Source of the DNA: Dorea sp. | GTDB lineage: Bacteria; Bacillota_A; Clostridia; Lachnospirales; Lachnospiraceae | Reading direction: 5' to 3' | DNA: 22,752 bases | Assembly: GCA_016295505.1 (NCBI GenBank) | Contig: JAEDLC010000021.1 | Coordinates: 1 to 22,752, forward strand | Shown here: one piece after another, positions 13,585 to 22,752 of the stretch | How positions within the stretch are numbered: position 1 is the first letter of the stretch | Layout of the letters: each line of letters opens with the position of its first letter | The notes under the pieces: generated by a model | Told to the model about the DNA's origin: nothing | Database searches by the model: none | The model's input: the letters and a program-made list of their open reading frames with translations, nothing else | Position numbers and translations under genes: made by a program

Positions 13585-16500
13585 ATGCCGTTACAATTTA
13601 TTTTCGGACCTTCAGGTTCAGGAAAATCAACATATCTATACCAGCATGTGATCGAGGAATCCATGCGTTTTCCGGAACGTAATTATATTGTTCTTGTGCC
13701 GGAGCAGTTTACCATGCAGACGCAGAAAGATCTGGTGATGATGCATCCGAGGCATGGGATTATGAATATCGATGTACTGAGCTTTGGGAGACTGGCATAT
13801 CGTGTGTTTGAAGAGACGGGAGGAGAGACACTTCCGGTTCTGGACGATGAGGGAAAAAACCTGATCCTTCGTAAGATTGCAGCAGATTATGAGGAAGAAT
13901 TAAAAGTCCTGCGCGGCAATATGAAGAAGCTTGGTTATATCAGTGAGGTAAAATCTGTTATCTCTGAATTTACTCAATATGATATTCGGGAAGAAGAGCT
14001 GGAACATATGATGGAGTCTGCAGGGAAAGATTCCAGATTATACTATAAATTAAATGATATCCGCATCCTTTACAGAGGATTTCAGGATTATCTTGAGAAA
14101 AAATATATTACGAAAGAAGAACTTCTGGATGTACTGAGCCGCGTGGTGGAACGGTCAGATATCCTGAAGAACAGTACGGTGGTGCTGGATGGGTTTACGG
14201 GATTTACACCGGTTCAGAATCGTCTGCTCCTGCAATTGTTCATACATTGCCGTAAGGTGATGATCACGGTGACAATGGATGAACGGGAAAATCCATACTC
14301 TTACCGCCATCCATATCAGCTGTTTGCACTGAGCAAGCAGATGGTGACGACTCTGATACAGCTTGCAAAAGAAAAGAAGATAGCAATAGAAGATCCGGTC
14401 TGCTTATATGACAGACCCGTATATCGTTTTCGTGAGAACGAGCCGCTTGCGTTTCTTGAGCGCAATCTGTTTCGTTATGACAGCGATATTTACGAAAAGC
14501 CACAGGATTCTGTCAGAATCCATGTTGCGAGAAATCCAAAAGAAGAAGCGGAAGCTGTGGCGGAGGGAATCCGGAGACTGGTGAGAAAGGAAGGACTCAG
14601 ATATCGTGATATCGGTGTGATCGTCAGCAATATGGATGTATATGGAGATTATCTGGAACGGGCATTTTCCATGTATGAGATTCCGGTATTTATGGATCAT
14701 AAGAGAAGTATTCTGCTGAATTCGTTCGTGGAATATCTCCGAAGTCTTCTGAATATGGCAGAGCAGAACTTTTCGTATGAAAGTGTCTTCCGGTTTTTAC
14801 GCACGAATCTGGCGGGGTATACTTTTGATGAAGTGGATGAACTGGAAAATTATGTGATCGGTCTGGGAATTCGCGGATATAAAAACTGGCAGAAAAGGTG
14901 GATCCGCCGGTTGAAGGGAATGAAAGAAGAAGAACTGGAACACCTGAATCATTCCCGTGTAATGCTGGTTGAAAAGGTGGATGCACTGATGTATGTGCTG
15001 AAGCAAAAGCAGAAAACGGTGCGTGATATTACGTTGGCTGTCTATGAATTTATGGTGAAAGAGAACCTTCAGGACAGACTGGCCCGCCAGGAAGAAGCGT
15101 TTCAGGAAGCCGGAGAACTGGCCCTGGCAAAGGAATATGCGCAGGTCTATCGGATCGTGATCGAATTATTTGACAAGTTTGTAGAACTTCTGGGGGATGA
15201 GAAGGTTTCTCTGGATGAATATTGTAAATTGCTGGATGCCGGCCTTGAAGAAGCCCGTGTGGGAGTGATCCCGCCGAGCATTGATCAGGTAGTGGCAGGA
15301 GATATGGAGCGTACCAGGTTAAAAGATATTAAGGCCCTGTTCTTTGTTGGGGCGAATGATTCCCAGCTTCCGGGATCTCTGCTTCGAACGGGACTTTTGT
15401 CTGAGAGGGACCGGGAGAAGTTTGCCAGAGAGAAGCTGCCGCTGTCTCCTGGAGGAAAAGAAAAAGCGTATGTACAAAAGTTTTATCTTTATATGAATCT
15501 GACCAAACCTTCGGAAAGACTGGAGATCTATTACAGTAAGGTGTCCTCGGAGGGGAAGAGTATGCGTCCTTCTTATCTGGTACAGGAACTGAAAAAGCTG
15601 TATCCGCTTCTTGTGCAGGAAGAGGAAGAAGACAAGACGCTGACAGATCATGAATTTACGGAAAAACAGGGAATCGAATACCTGATCCGGGGATTCCAGG
15701 GAGGATATGAGGCAATGGATCAGGTGTGGCAGGAGCTGTACACCTGGTATAAAAAGAATCCAAAGTGGCAGCAGAAGGTAGAGGAGCTTCTGAATGCCGG
15801 ATATTACAGGTGTCCGGCAGACGGACTGACAGAAGCCGTTGCAAAGAAGCTGTATGGGGAGCATTTTGAAACCAGTATTACACGCATGGAAAAATATGCT
15901 TCCTGTGCATATGCGCATTTTCTGGCATATGGATTGCAGCTGAGTGAGCGTCAGGAATATGAGTTCCAGGCAGTTGATCTGGGAAATGTCTGTCACAGTG
16001 CACTGGAACAATATTCCAGAAGGGCAGCAGCGCAGCCGGAAGGGTGGATCGGCATATCTGAAGAAAAGAGAAAACAGCTGATCGATGAGAGTGTGGATGT
16101 GGCGATTACAGATTACGGAAATTCTGTACTCTATAGTTCTGCAAGAAATGAATACATGATCATGCGTATGAAACGGATGCTGGAGCGTACCGTATGGGCT
16201 CTGACAGAACAGCTTAAGGCAGGAGATTTTCGTCCGGAGGCTTATGAGATGCGGTTTTTGGGCGGTAAGATCGACCGGATTGATACATGCGAGGATGGAG
16301 ATAAGATCTATCTGAAGGTTATGGATTACAAGACCGGAAGTAAGTCGTTTGATGTGGTGGCGCTGTATCATGGACTTCAGCTCCAGCTGATGGTTTATAT
16401 GGAGGCAGCGGTGCAAAATGAGAGCAGGAGACATCCTGAGAGGGAAATCATTCCGGCCGGTGTGTTTTACTACCGGATACAGGATCCGCTGGTGGAGCAG

Positions 16501-16947
16501 CAGGAAGAACAGCTGGAGAAAGCAATTTTAAAAGCATTAAAGCCGGATGGAATCATAAATCTGAGTGAAGATTCGCTTGCACATCTGGAACATCGAAAAG
16601 AGGGAGAATCGCTTGCGGTTCCGGTCAGATACAATAAAAACGGAAGTCTGGCAAAAAGTTCCAGAGTGGCTTCGGACGAAGAGTTCCGGGCGATGATGTC
16701 ATATGCAGTGCAAAAGGTTGAAGAATCCAGGAGAAAGATATTAAGCGGAGATACGATGCCTTCCCCTTATCTGAGAGGTCAGGAGACGGGATGTGATTAC
16801 TGCCCGTACAGGCATGTGTGTGGATTTGACCGGAAGATTCCGGGATATGAATACCGTGACATTGGTAAAACGAGCAAGGAAGAGGCAATGGCTGCTATGA
16901 TCAGAGCGCGGCAGGGACAGCAGGAGAAAGGAGACGGACAGGCATGA
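13585..16947 (+). CDS. addB: ATP-dependent helicase/deoxyribonuclease subunit B
   Basis: Subunit of the AddAB helicase-nuclease, the Firmicutes counterpart of RecBCD, which resects double-strand breaks for RecA loading. The 1120-residue product has a Walker A GPSGSGKST at 8-16 at the very N-terminus, as in AddB. A C-terminal RecB-like nuclease has GKIDRID and DYKTGS (Asp914-Lys916). Four cysteines for the iron-sulfur staple are Cys774 (ASCAYAHFLAYGL) and Cys1070/1073/1079 (CDYCPYRHVC). The start is ATG 13585 with AGGAGGAG just upstream; the longer frame from 13522 precedes the ribosome site and overlaps the putative promoter. The stop overlaps the addA start (ATGA). Confidence 0.96.
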   Translation: MPLQFIFGPSGSGKSTYLYQHVIEESMRFPERNYIVLVPEQFTMQTQKDLVMMHPRHGIMNIDVLSFGRLAYRVFEETGGETLPVLDDEGKNLILRKIAADYEEELKVLRGNMKKLGYISEVKSVISEFTQYDIREEELEHMMESAGKDSRLYYKLNDIRILYRGFQDYLEKKYITKEELLDVLSRVVERSDILKNSTVVLDGFTGFTPVQNRLLLQLFIHCRKVMITVTMDERENPYSYRHPYQLFALSKQMVTTLIQLAKEKKIAIEDPVCLYDRPVYRFRENEPLAFLERNLFRYDSDIYEKPQDSVRIHVARNPKEEAEAVAEGIRRLVRKEGLRYRDIGVIVSNMDVYGDYLERAFSMYEIPVFMDHKRSILLNSFVEYLRSLLNMAEQNFSYESVFRFLRTNLAGYTFDEVDELENYVIGLGIRGYKNWQKRWIRRLKGMKEEELEHLNHSRVMLVEKVDALMYVLKQKQKTVRDITLAVYEFMVKENLQDRLARQEEAFQEAGELALAKEYAQVYRIVIELFDKFVELLGDEKVSLDEYCKLLDAGLEEARVGVIPPSIDQVVAGDMERTRLKDIKALFFVGANDSQLPGSLLRTGLLSERDREKFAREKLPLSPGGKEKAYVQKFYLYMNLTKPSERLEIYYSKVSSEGKSMRPSYLVQELKKLYPLLVQEEEEDKTLTDHEFTEKQGIEYLIRGFQGGYEAMDQVWQELYTWYKKNPKWQQKVEELLNAGYYRCPADGLTEAVAKKLYGEHFETSITRMEKYASCAYAHFLAYGLQLSERQEYEFQAVDLGNVCHSALEQYSRRAAAQPEGWIGISEEKRKQLIDESVDVAITDYGNSVLYSSARNEYMIMRMKRMLERTVWALTEQLKAGDFRPEAYEMRFLGGKIDRIDTCEDGDKIYLKVMDYKTGSKSFDVVALYHGLQLQLMVYMEAAVQNESRRHPEREIIPAGVFYYRIQDPLVEQQEEQLEKAILKALKPDGIINLSEDSLAHLEHRKEGESLAVPVRYNKNGSLAKSSRVASDEEFRAMMSYAVQKVEESRRKILSGDTMPSPYLRGQETGCDYCPYRHVCGFDRKIPGYEYRDIGKTSKEEAMAAMIRARQGQQEKGDGQA

Positions 16948-19900
16948 GTATGACTTGGACAAAAGAACAGCAGAAGGTCATTGACCTGAGAAACCGGAAT
17001 ATCCTGGTCTCCGCCGCAGCTGGTTCGGGAAAGACGGCTGTGCTGGTAGAACGTATCATAGCGATGCTTACCAGAGACCGGGAGCCGGTTGATGTAGATC
17101 GCCTGCTGATCGTGACATTTACAGAGGCGGCGGCTGCAGAGATGAAAGAAAGAATCCGGAATGCGATTGAGAAAAAACTGGAGGAATATCCACAGGATGA
17201 ACATCTTAAGCAACAGGCAACACTCATCCACAATGCACAGATCACTACAATTCACAGCTTCTGTCTGTCAGTGATCAGAGATCATTTTCCGGCGATCAGT
17301 ATTGATCCGGGATTCCGGGTTGGAGAAGAGGGAGAATTAAAGCTTCTTCGTCATGATGTTCTGGAAGAGATACTGGAAGAAAAATATCAGGAGGCTGATC
17401 AGCGATTCCTGGATTTTACAGATGCTTATGGCAGCGGAAAGAGTGATAAAAAGATTGAGGAACTGATTCTTAAGATCTATGAATTTTCCAGAAGCTATCC
17501 GGATGCTGACGGATGGCTGGATTCCTGTGTGAGTGCCTATGAGGTGGAGACGGTTTCAGAGCTGGAGAATAGTCCGGGAATCCGGATCGTGATGAACAAC
17601 GTAAGAATCTATCTGGAAGATGCGAAAGCTATGGTGGAACAGGGACTCATGATATGTCAGTCAGAAGACGGACCGATGGTTTATGAGAACGCACTTCTCA
17701 ATGACCATCAGCTGGTCGAAGAACTTCTTGGTATAGGACAATATAGACACCTGTCGGAAAAAATGCAGAAGATCAACTGGGTGAGGCTGGCTCCGCTTCG
17801 GGATAAAAGTGTATCTGAAGAAAAAGCAGAACAGGTAAAACTGATCCGTGAAGAGGTAAAAGGTGTGATTAAAAGTCTGGTCCAGCAGTATTTTTATCAG
17901 GATCCACAGGCGATGATCCGCGATCTCAAAGCATGCTATCCTGCGGTACTTGAACTGACCGGTCTGGTGAAACAGTTTGCAGAGCGGTTTGAGCAGAAGA
18001 AGCGGGCCCAGAATATGATCGATTTTTCAGATATGGAACAGTATGCACTTCAGATACTGACCCGAAAAACATATGAAGGTCTGGTCCCTTCTGCAATTGC
18101 GGAAGAGTACCAGCAGCAGTTTTTGGAAATCATGATTGATGAATATCAGGACAGTAATCTGATTCAGGAAACGATACTGAACAGTATCTCAACCTGCAGA
18201 GTGGGCAGATATAATGTATTTATGGTTGGAGATGTCAAACAGAGCATCTATCGGTTCCGGCTTTCCAGACCGGAACTGTTCCTTGAGAAATTTAACACCT
18301 ATGATGTAGAAGACAGCCTGACACAGAGGATTGATCTTCATAAAAACTTTCGAAGCCGCAAAGAGGTACTTGAAAGTGTAAACGATATCTTCCGTCAGAT
18401 TATGACAAAGAATCTGGGGGGAATTGTATATGACGATCAGGCGGCATTGTATCCGGGTGCAGAGTATCCCGCGGGAGAACATCTGGATACGGAAGTTCTG
18501 GTGATTGACCGTGATGTTGATGCATGGGAAGAGGAGCTGGAGACAGAATCTGCAGCATCAGATACGGATAACCGGAATATGTCCGCGAGAGAATTAGAGG
18601 CAAGGGCGATTGCAGGACGGATCCGGACCCTGATTCGGGAACAGAAGGTTGTAGACAAGAAAACAGGAAAGCTTCGTCCGGCAAGGTATTCGGATATTGT
18701 AATTCTTACCAGAAGTATCCGTGGATATGCAGACGTATTTACTGAGGTGCTCAGCCGTGAAGGGATTCCGGCATGCGCAGGCACCAGAGAAGGATATTTT
18801 GGAACTCAGGAGATCGGAGTGATTCTGGATTACCTGCGTGTTCTGGATAATCGGAAGCAGGATATTCCGTTTGCGGCAGTGCTGACTTCTCCGGTCGGGG
18901 GTCTGTCAGAGGAAGAACTGGCAGTCATAAGAAGCTTTGACAGAGATGTGCCATTCTATCAGGCCGCGTCAGAGTACCGGATGAATGGTACACAAAAACA
19001 GATCCGGGAAAAGCTGGAAAGATGTCTGGGGCAGATGGAGCGGTTCCGGATAGTTGTTCCATATACACCTATGCATGAGCTTTTGTGGAAGATATTGGAA
19101 GAAACCGGGTATGGAGACTTTGTATCCGCCATGCCTGGAGGAGGCCAGAGGCGCGCGAACCTTGAGATGCTGATTGAGAAAGCCAGAGCCTTCGAAAGTA
19201 CTAGCTACAAAGGACTGTTCCATTTTATAAGATACATTGAACAGCTTCAGAAGTACGACGTGGATTATGGTGAGGCAAGCATGGAAGATGAACAGTCGGA
19301 TACGGTGCGGATTATGACGATCCACAAAAGTAAGGGGCTGGAGTTCCCGATCGTGATCGTGGCAGGCATGGGAAAACGCTTTAATCTTCAGGACGCCAGA
19401 AGCAGTGTGGTATTGCATGCCGGGCTGGGAATCGGGCTGGATGCGGTGGATCTGGAACGCAGAACAAAAAGTCCGGGGATCATAAAAAAGATAATTCAGA
19501 AAGAGGAAGTACTGGACAGTCTGGGAGAGGAGCTGCGTGTACTTTATGTTGCTTTTACCAGGGCAAAAGAAAAGCTGATTCTTACAGGAACACTTTCCAA
19601 TGTAAAAAAGAAAATGGAAGATTATGGGATGGCCCGCTGGCAGGGAGGAAAAGAACTGACATTTGAACGTCTGAGTACGGCATCTTCTTACTGGGACTGG
19701 GTGCTTCCGGCGCTTCTGAGACTGCAGATGGACAGCCCGATTACATTTCAGATTCTGACGATAGAAGACATCGTTGAAGAAGAGGTAGAAGAAGAGGCTG
19801 TTGCGAGGATGACGAAAGAGGTGTTGGAACACTGGGATACGGACAGAGTATATGATCAGGAAGCCGCTTGGAAGATACAGGAACAGTTCAGTTATGAATA

Positions 19901-20588
19901 TCCGTACGCAACCGGCTCTTCGCAGAAATTGAAATATACGGTATCTGAATTAAAGAAACGGGCTTATGCAATGGAACAGCCGGCAGAAGCCGATGAAGAA
20001 CAGGGAGAGCTTCTGTATGAGGAACCGGAAGCTGTTCCGCTGATTCCGGGATTCCTTCAGGAGACAGAAGAACTGACCGGTGCTTCCAGAGGAACGGTTT
20101 ACCATCGCGTGATGGAATTGTTGGAGTTCTCTGAAGTATACGATGAGGCAGCACTGAACCAGCAGCTGAAACGATACGTGGAAACTGGAAAGATGACGCA
20201 GGATATGGCAGATTGTATCGGAGTAAAAGATATCCTGTACTTTTTGAATACGCAGACGGGACAGAGAATGAGATGCGCTGCCGGCCGGAAACGATTGCGA
20301 AAGGAGCAGCCATTTGTACTGGGAGTGGATGCGGATGAACTGTATCCGGGAGAGAAAAGTGGAGATCTGATTCTGGTACAGGGAATCATCGATGTATATT
20401 TTGAAGAAGATGATGGACTGATAGTTCTGGACTATAAGACTGATAAAATCTATGATGCGAAAAAACTGGCAGACAGGTATCGAGCACAGCTGGATTACTA
20501 TGCAAAGGCACTGACACAGATGACCGGAAAGCCTGTAAAGGAAAAGATCATCTATTCATTTACCATGAAAAAAGAGATATTTCTATAA
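16944..20588 (+). CDS. addA: ATP-dependent helicase/nuclease subunit A
   Basis: UvrD-like helicase with a C-terminal nuclease, partner of AddB in double-strand break processing. The 1214 residues show the Q-motif (WTKEQQKVI), Walker A SAAAGSGKT with Lys30, motif II DEYQDSN (Asp399 onward), motif III VGDVKQSIYRFR, motif V TIHKSKGLEFPIVI, and motif VI LRVLYVAFTRAKEKL. The nuclease active site IVLDYKTDK is at Asp1163-Lys1165. All key residues are present, so both nuclease domains of the complex look active. It starts at the ATG overlapping the addB stop; a second ATG two codons on is an alternative. Confidence 0.97.
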   Translation: MSMTWTKEQQKVIDLRNRNILVSAAAGSGKTAVLVERIIAMLTRDREPVDVDRLLIVTFTEAAAAEMKERIRNAIEKKLEEYPQDEHLKQQATLIHNAQITTIHSFCLSVIRDHFPAISIDPGFRVGEEGELKLLRHDVLEEILEEKYQEADQRFLDFTDAYGSGKSDKKIEELILKIYEFSRSYPDADGWLDSCVSAYEVETVSELENSPGIRIVMNNVRIYLEDAKAMVEQGLMICQSEDGPMVYENALLNDHQLVEELLGIGQYRHLSEKMQKINWVRLAPLRDKSVSEEKAEQVKLIREEVKGVIKSLVQQYFYQDPQAMIRDLKACYPAVLELTGLVKQFAERFEQKKRAQNMIDFSDMEQYALQILTRKTYEGLVPSAIAEEYQQQFLEIMIDEYQDSNLIQETILNSISTCRVGRYNVFMVGDVKQSIYRFRLSRPELFLEKFNTYDVEDSLTQRIDLHKNFRSRKEVLESVNDIFRQIMTKNLGGIVYDDQAALYPGAEYPAGEHLDTEVLVIDRDVDAWEEELETESAASDTDNRNMSARELEARAIAGRIRTLIREQKVVDKKTGKLRPARYSDIVILTRSIRGYADVFTEVLSREGIPACAGTREGYFGTQEIGVILDYLRVLDNRKQDIPFAAVLTSPVGGLSEEELAVIRSFDRDVPFYQAASEYRMNGTQKQIREKLERCLGQMERFRIVVPYTPMHELLWKILEETGYGDFVSAMPGGGQRRANLEMLIEKARAFESTSYKGLFHFIRYIEQLQKYDVDYGEASMEDEQSDTVRIMTIHKSKGLEFPIVIVAGMGKRFNLQDARSSVVLHAGLGIGLDAVDLERRTKSPGIIKKIIQKEEVLDSLGEELRVLYVAFTRAKEKLILTGTLSNVKKKMEDYGMARWQGGKELTFERLSTASSYWDWVLPALLRLQMDSPITFQILTIEDIVEEEVEEEAVARMTKEVLEHWDTDRVYDQEAAWKIQEQFSYEYPYATGSSQKLKYTVSELKKRAYAMEQPAEADEEQGELLYEEPEAVPLIPGFLQETEELTGASRGTVYHRVMELLEFSEVYDEAALNQQLKRYVETGKMTQDMADCIGVKDILYFLNTQTGQRMRCAAGRKRLRKEQPFVLGVDADELYPGEKSGDLILVQGIIDVYFEEDDGLIVLDYKTDKIYDAKKLADRYRAQLDYYAKALTQMTGKPVKEKIIYSFTMKKEIFL

Positions 20589-20634
20589 AAAAAGGACAGG
20601 ATGAAAGAATTCGGATTCATCCTGCCCTTTTTTT
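20587..20634 (+). terminator. Strong terminator after addA
   Basis: AGGACAGGATGAA pairs with TTCATCCTGCCCT (one A-C mismatch), extended by flanking A and T runs, 10-nt loop, seven T. The 5' A run overlaps the addA TAA stop. Confidence 0.9.
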
Positions 20635-20664
20635 GATGTAACAGAGGGCGCAATCTATATATAA

Positions 20665-20685
20665 ATATTTTCTCAAAGAAAATAT
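20665..20685. repeat. 9-bp inverted repeat upstream of the padR promoter
   Basis: ATATTTTCT (20665-20673), CAA, AGAAAATAT (20677-20685): perfect arms with a 3-bp centre, ending 9 bp before the -35 box. It could be a protein operator; no U tract suggests termination. Confidence 0.55.
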
Positions 20686-20693
20686 AATATATG

Positions 20694-20722
20694 TTGACAA
20701 AATATATTATACGACATATAAT
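20694..20722 (+). promoter_or_regulatory. Consensus promoter of the padR operon
   Basis: TTGACA (20694-20699), 17-bp spacer, TATAAT (20717-20722), both boxes perfect. The motif TATAATATAT/G occurs forward at 20683-20692, inverted at 20702-20711 inside the spacer, and forward at 20717-20726 over the -10, a layout suited to repression by the PadR protein encoded next. The predicted leader is about 77 nt. Confidence 0.8.
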
Positions 20723-20806
20723 ATAGCTAACAAAATAATATTATTTGAATATGTAATATGTAATATGTTTTGAAAGAGCAGCATAATCTGAGAAAGGAGT
20801 GAGCTT

Positions 20807-21130
20807 ATGGTATTCAATGCCGGAGCTGCCCTGTTGGATGCGATTGTACTGGCAGTTGTGTCCCGGGAAGTGGAAGGAACGTATGGATATAAGATTACGC
20901 AGGATGTAAGACGGGCGATAGATGTATCTGAATCGACGTTATATCCAGTGCTCAGAAGGCTTCAGAAGGATGAATGTCTGGAAGTGTATGACCGGCAGTT
21001 TGACGGTCGGAACCGCAGGTACTATAAAGTTACAGAACGGGGAAGAGCACAGTTGAATTTATATGAGTCAGAGTGGAAAAACTATACAAAGAAGATTAAT
21101 GAGTTGTTTGAGGGAGGTGCAGATGCATGA
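20807..21130 (+). CDS. PadR-family transcriptional regulator
   Basis: Small winged-helix repressor of 107 residues, PadR-like: AALLDAIVLAVVS opening helix, GTYGYKITQDV, recognition region SESTLYPVLRRLQKDECLEV, wing DGRNRRYYKVTERG, and a C-terminal dimerisation helix. AAAGGAG lies ahead of ATG 20807. As in other PadR systems it heads the operon it probably controls: the next gene overlaps its stop by 4 bp and encodes a HAAS-domain membrane protein. Its inducer is unknown. The AT-rich dyads over its own promoter suggest autoregulation. Confidence 0.93.
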   Translation: MVFNAGAALLDAIVLAVVSREVEGTYGYKITQDVRRAIDVSESTLYPVLRRLQKDECLEVYDRQFDGRNRRYYKVTERGRAQLNLYESEWKNYTKKINELFEGGADA

Positions 21131-21837
21131 CTCGCGTAGAATTTATGACAGAACTGGCAGCACTGCTGCAGGATGTACCGGAATATGAACGTGTGGATGC
21201 AATGAAATATTATAATGATTATTTTGACGATGCAGGAGAAGAAAATGAACAGGAGGTGATCCGCGAGCTGGAAAGTCCTGCAAAGGTTGCGGCCAATATT
21301 AAGGCGGATATAAGCGGACAGGCAGAGAATACTGTGGAGAATCCTGTGGTGGAGTATCCGAAGGGATCAAAAGAGAGCGAAGAGAAAGCGCAGGAAGGAT
21401 ATCAGTATCAATATCAGGAGGCGGAACAGGATCAGAGAACAAGCCGGCCGGATGCAAAGACAAGCAGGGGACTGAAGATTCTTCTGATCATTGCGATCAT
21501 TCTCGTTGCGGCACCAGTTGCCATACCGCTGCTTTTGGGAATTGCGGCAGTAATATTAGGGGGTCTGGCAGCAGTATTCTGTATCTTTATTGCAATTGTG
21601 GTTGCATTTGCCGCAATTACAGTTGCAGGAGTGACACTGATATGTACCGGTATCTTCAGCATGATTCCGACGATCGCAGTAGGGCTTGCTCTGTTTGGAA
21701 CAGGGCTTATCCTGACGGTAATCGGTGTGATTGGGACGATTGCCGGGTTCAGACTCTGTACAATTGTATTTCCGGGCATCATCAGGGGAATTGTGTGGTT
21801 GTGTCGTCTGCCATTTCACAGAAAGGCGGTGGCTTAA
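21127..21837 (+). CDS. HAAS / DUF1700 domain membrane protein
   Basis: Protein of 236 residues whose N-terminal 60 or so residues (TRVEFMTELAALLQDVP, MKYYNDYFDDAGEENE, VIRELESPAKVAANI) match the HAAS domain, also called DUF1700, commonly encoded beside PadR regulators. A charged low-complexity linker (about 65-115) follows, then three to four hydrophobic segments between about 118 and 225. Topology suggests a cytoplasmic HAAS domain with a membrane anchor. The start is ATG 21127 with GGGAGG 9 bp upstream, translationally coupled to padR. The HAAS domain is proposed to signal between PadR and membrane or adhesin-type proteins; this is inference here. Confidence 0.85.
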   Translation: MTRVEFMTELAALLQDVPEYERVDAMKYYNDYFDDAGEENEQEVIRELESPAKVAANIKADISGQAENTVENPVVEYPKGSKESEEKAQEGYQYQYQEAEQDQRTSRPDAKTSRGLKILLIIAIILVAAPVAIPLLLGIAAVILGGLAAVFCIFIAIVVAFAAITVAGVTLICTGIFSMIPTIAVGLALFGTGLILTVIGVIGTIAGFRLCTIVFPGIIRGIVWLCRLPFHRKAVA

Positions 21838-21840
21838 GTT

Positions 21841-22719
21841 ATGAAAAAAGGGTGGAAAATATTCTGGATCGTATGCGGTGTTACCGCGGCAGTAGGACTT
21901 ATATGCTGTATTGTTTCGCTTATGATGGGAGTTACAACAGAGATGATTGAAGAACGGTTTCCGAACGGGATCGGTTGGATCAAAGAAGATGATCACAGGG
22001 ACAGCGACGACAACGATGGTGCCGGATCCGACACAGAATCAGATATTTTGGCATCTGATTCCGTGCAGAGATACAGCAATATCAGGGAGATTGAAGGCGA
22101 ATTATTTGCCGGTAATATAGTGGTGACAGTTGTGGATGATACAGAGATTACCGTAGAGACAAAGGGAGTCAGTGAACGGCTTGGATTTTATTCTTATGAG
22201 GAAGATGGAACGTTATATCTGGAGACAAAGAAGAATCTGAAGCAATGGAGTAATATGAATGTAGGGACAATTACTGTCTCTATTCCGCGGGATATGATTT
22301 TTGAAGAGGTTTCTCTGGATATAGGAGCAGGAAAGATGGAGCTGGAATCCATCTGTGCCAACAGCTTTTCCGTTGATGCCGAAGCCGGTGAAGTCAATAT
22401 TCAGTATTTTGATGCCCGCGATGCAGAGATTAGCTGTGGAGCAGGAAGTGTTACAGCATATGGAAGAATATCAGAAGAGATGGATATGGAATGCGGGATC
22501 GGTCAGATCAGTCTCACAATGGACGGATGTGAAAATGATTACAATTATGATATAAGCTGTGGAGTCGGAGAGATTGTATGCGGAGACAGACACTATTCGG
22601 GAATCGGTCATGATGATTATGTCAATAACGGAGCCGGAAAAGAGATGAGCCTGGAGTGTGGAATCGGACAGATCAAGATTGATTTTCGGGAAATAGAAGA
22701 AAGTCATCACGGATTATAA
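21841..22719 (+). CDS. DUF4097-family beta-repeat membrane-anchored protein
   Basis: Protein of 292 residues with one N-terminal membrane helix (about 5-28) and an acidic linker rich in Asp/Ser. From about 80 it has a beta-strand repeat domain of the DUF4097 (putative adhesin) type, with recurring Gly-x-Gly turns: IGAGKMEL, AEAGEVNI, CGAGSVTA, CGIGQISL, CGVGEIVC, NGAGKEMS, CGIGQIKI. Four repeats carry a Cys-Gly pair. It starts 3 bp after the HAAS gene; the upstream GGCGGTGG is a weak, distant ribosome site, so expression may depend on coupling. Domain and gene order match PadR-HAAS-DUF4097 modules linked to envelope functions; the specific role is unknown. Confidence 0.82.
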   Translation: MKKGWKIFWIVCGVTAAVGLICCIVSLMMGVTTEMIEERFPNGIGWIKEDDHRDSDDNDGAGSDTESDILASDSVQRYSNIREIEGELFAGNIVVTVVDDTEITVETKGVSERLGFYSYEEDGTLYLETKKNLKQWSNMNVGTITVSIPRDMIFEEVSLDIGAGKMELESICANSFSVDAEAGEVNIQYFDARDAEISCGAGSVTAYGRISEEMDMECGIGQISLTMDGCENDYNYDISCGVGEIVCGDRHYSGIGHDDYVNNGAGKEMSLECGIGQIKIDFREIEESHHGL

Positions 22720-22752
22720 GGCCAGGGTATTCATGTACAGAGAAAAGAGGAG

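Noticed and set aside
15319..16434. 371-codon minus-strand ORF inside addB
   Set aside because: Antisense shadow: addB has all its motifs across this region, and the minus-strand product is compositionally odd (His, Leu, Ile, Cys rich) with no recognisable domain.
18969..19832. 287-codon minus-strand ORF inside addA
   Set aside because: Antisense to helicase motifs V and VI of addA; no ribosome site or domain.

Overview
The window looks like a chromosomal segment from a low-to-mid GC Gram-positive anaerobe, most likely Lachnospiraceae (Clostridia). The basis is the AddAB recombination pair instead of RecBCD, the housekeeping set, strong AGGAGG-type ribosome binding sites, consensus sigma-A-like promoters, and a solitary clostridial-type citrate synthase. 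This assignment is an inference from gene content and was not checked by a database search. No insertion sequence, phage gene, CRISPR array, tRNA or rRNA was seen. Most of it reads as stable core genome.

Left part (1-3560): a 5'-truncated C-GCAxxG-C-C cysteine protein and a TDT-family membrane transporter run rightward. They face a leftward citrate synthase across a perfect 18-bp bidirectional terminator. Upstream of citrate synthase on the same strand is ssrA (tmRNA), with a consensus promoter and a legible tag reading frame (ADNRELAYAA).

Centre (3559-11525): a long rightward series holds an OmpR-type response regulator, a sensor kinase, hisH, hisF, ung and a dihydrolipoamide dehydrogenase. 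Gaps are 0-39 bp and no internal terminator was seen. After it come a small unknown ORF behind three GAACATTGACA repeats, a TPR lipoprotein and hflX. A leftward AraC-family regulator overlaps the 3' end of hflX by 37 bp.

Right part (12332-22752): the AraC gene is divergent from a dapF homologue. The shared intergenic region holds two identical 13-bp direct repeats 21 bp apart, abutting the dapF -35 box, which is the geometry of an AraC-family activator site. Both residues expected to be the catalytic cysteines of this DapF homologue are serine (Ser73, Ser220). Then come a promoter that runs straight into a terminator hairpin, addB and addA (overlapping ATGA), a strong terminator, and a PadR / HAAS (DUF1700) / DUF4097 three-gene envelope-type module behind a perfect TTGACA-17-TATAAT promoter set in AT-rich dyads.

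The best leads are the AraC-controlled Ser/Ser DapF homologue, the promoter-terminator unit ahead of addB, and the unknown ORF at 9353-9643, which has no convincing canonical start codon.
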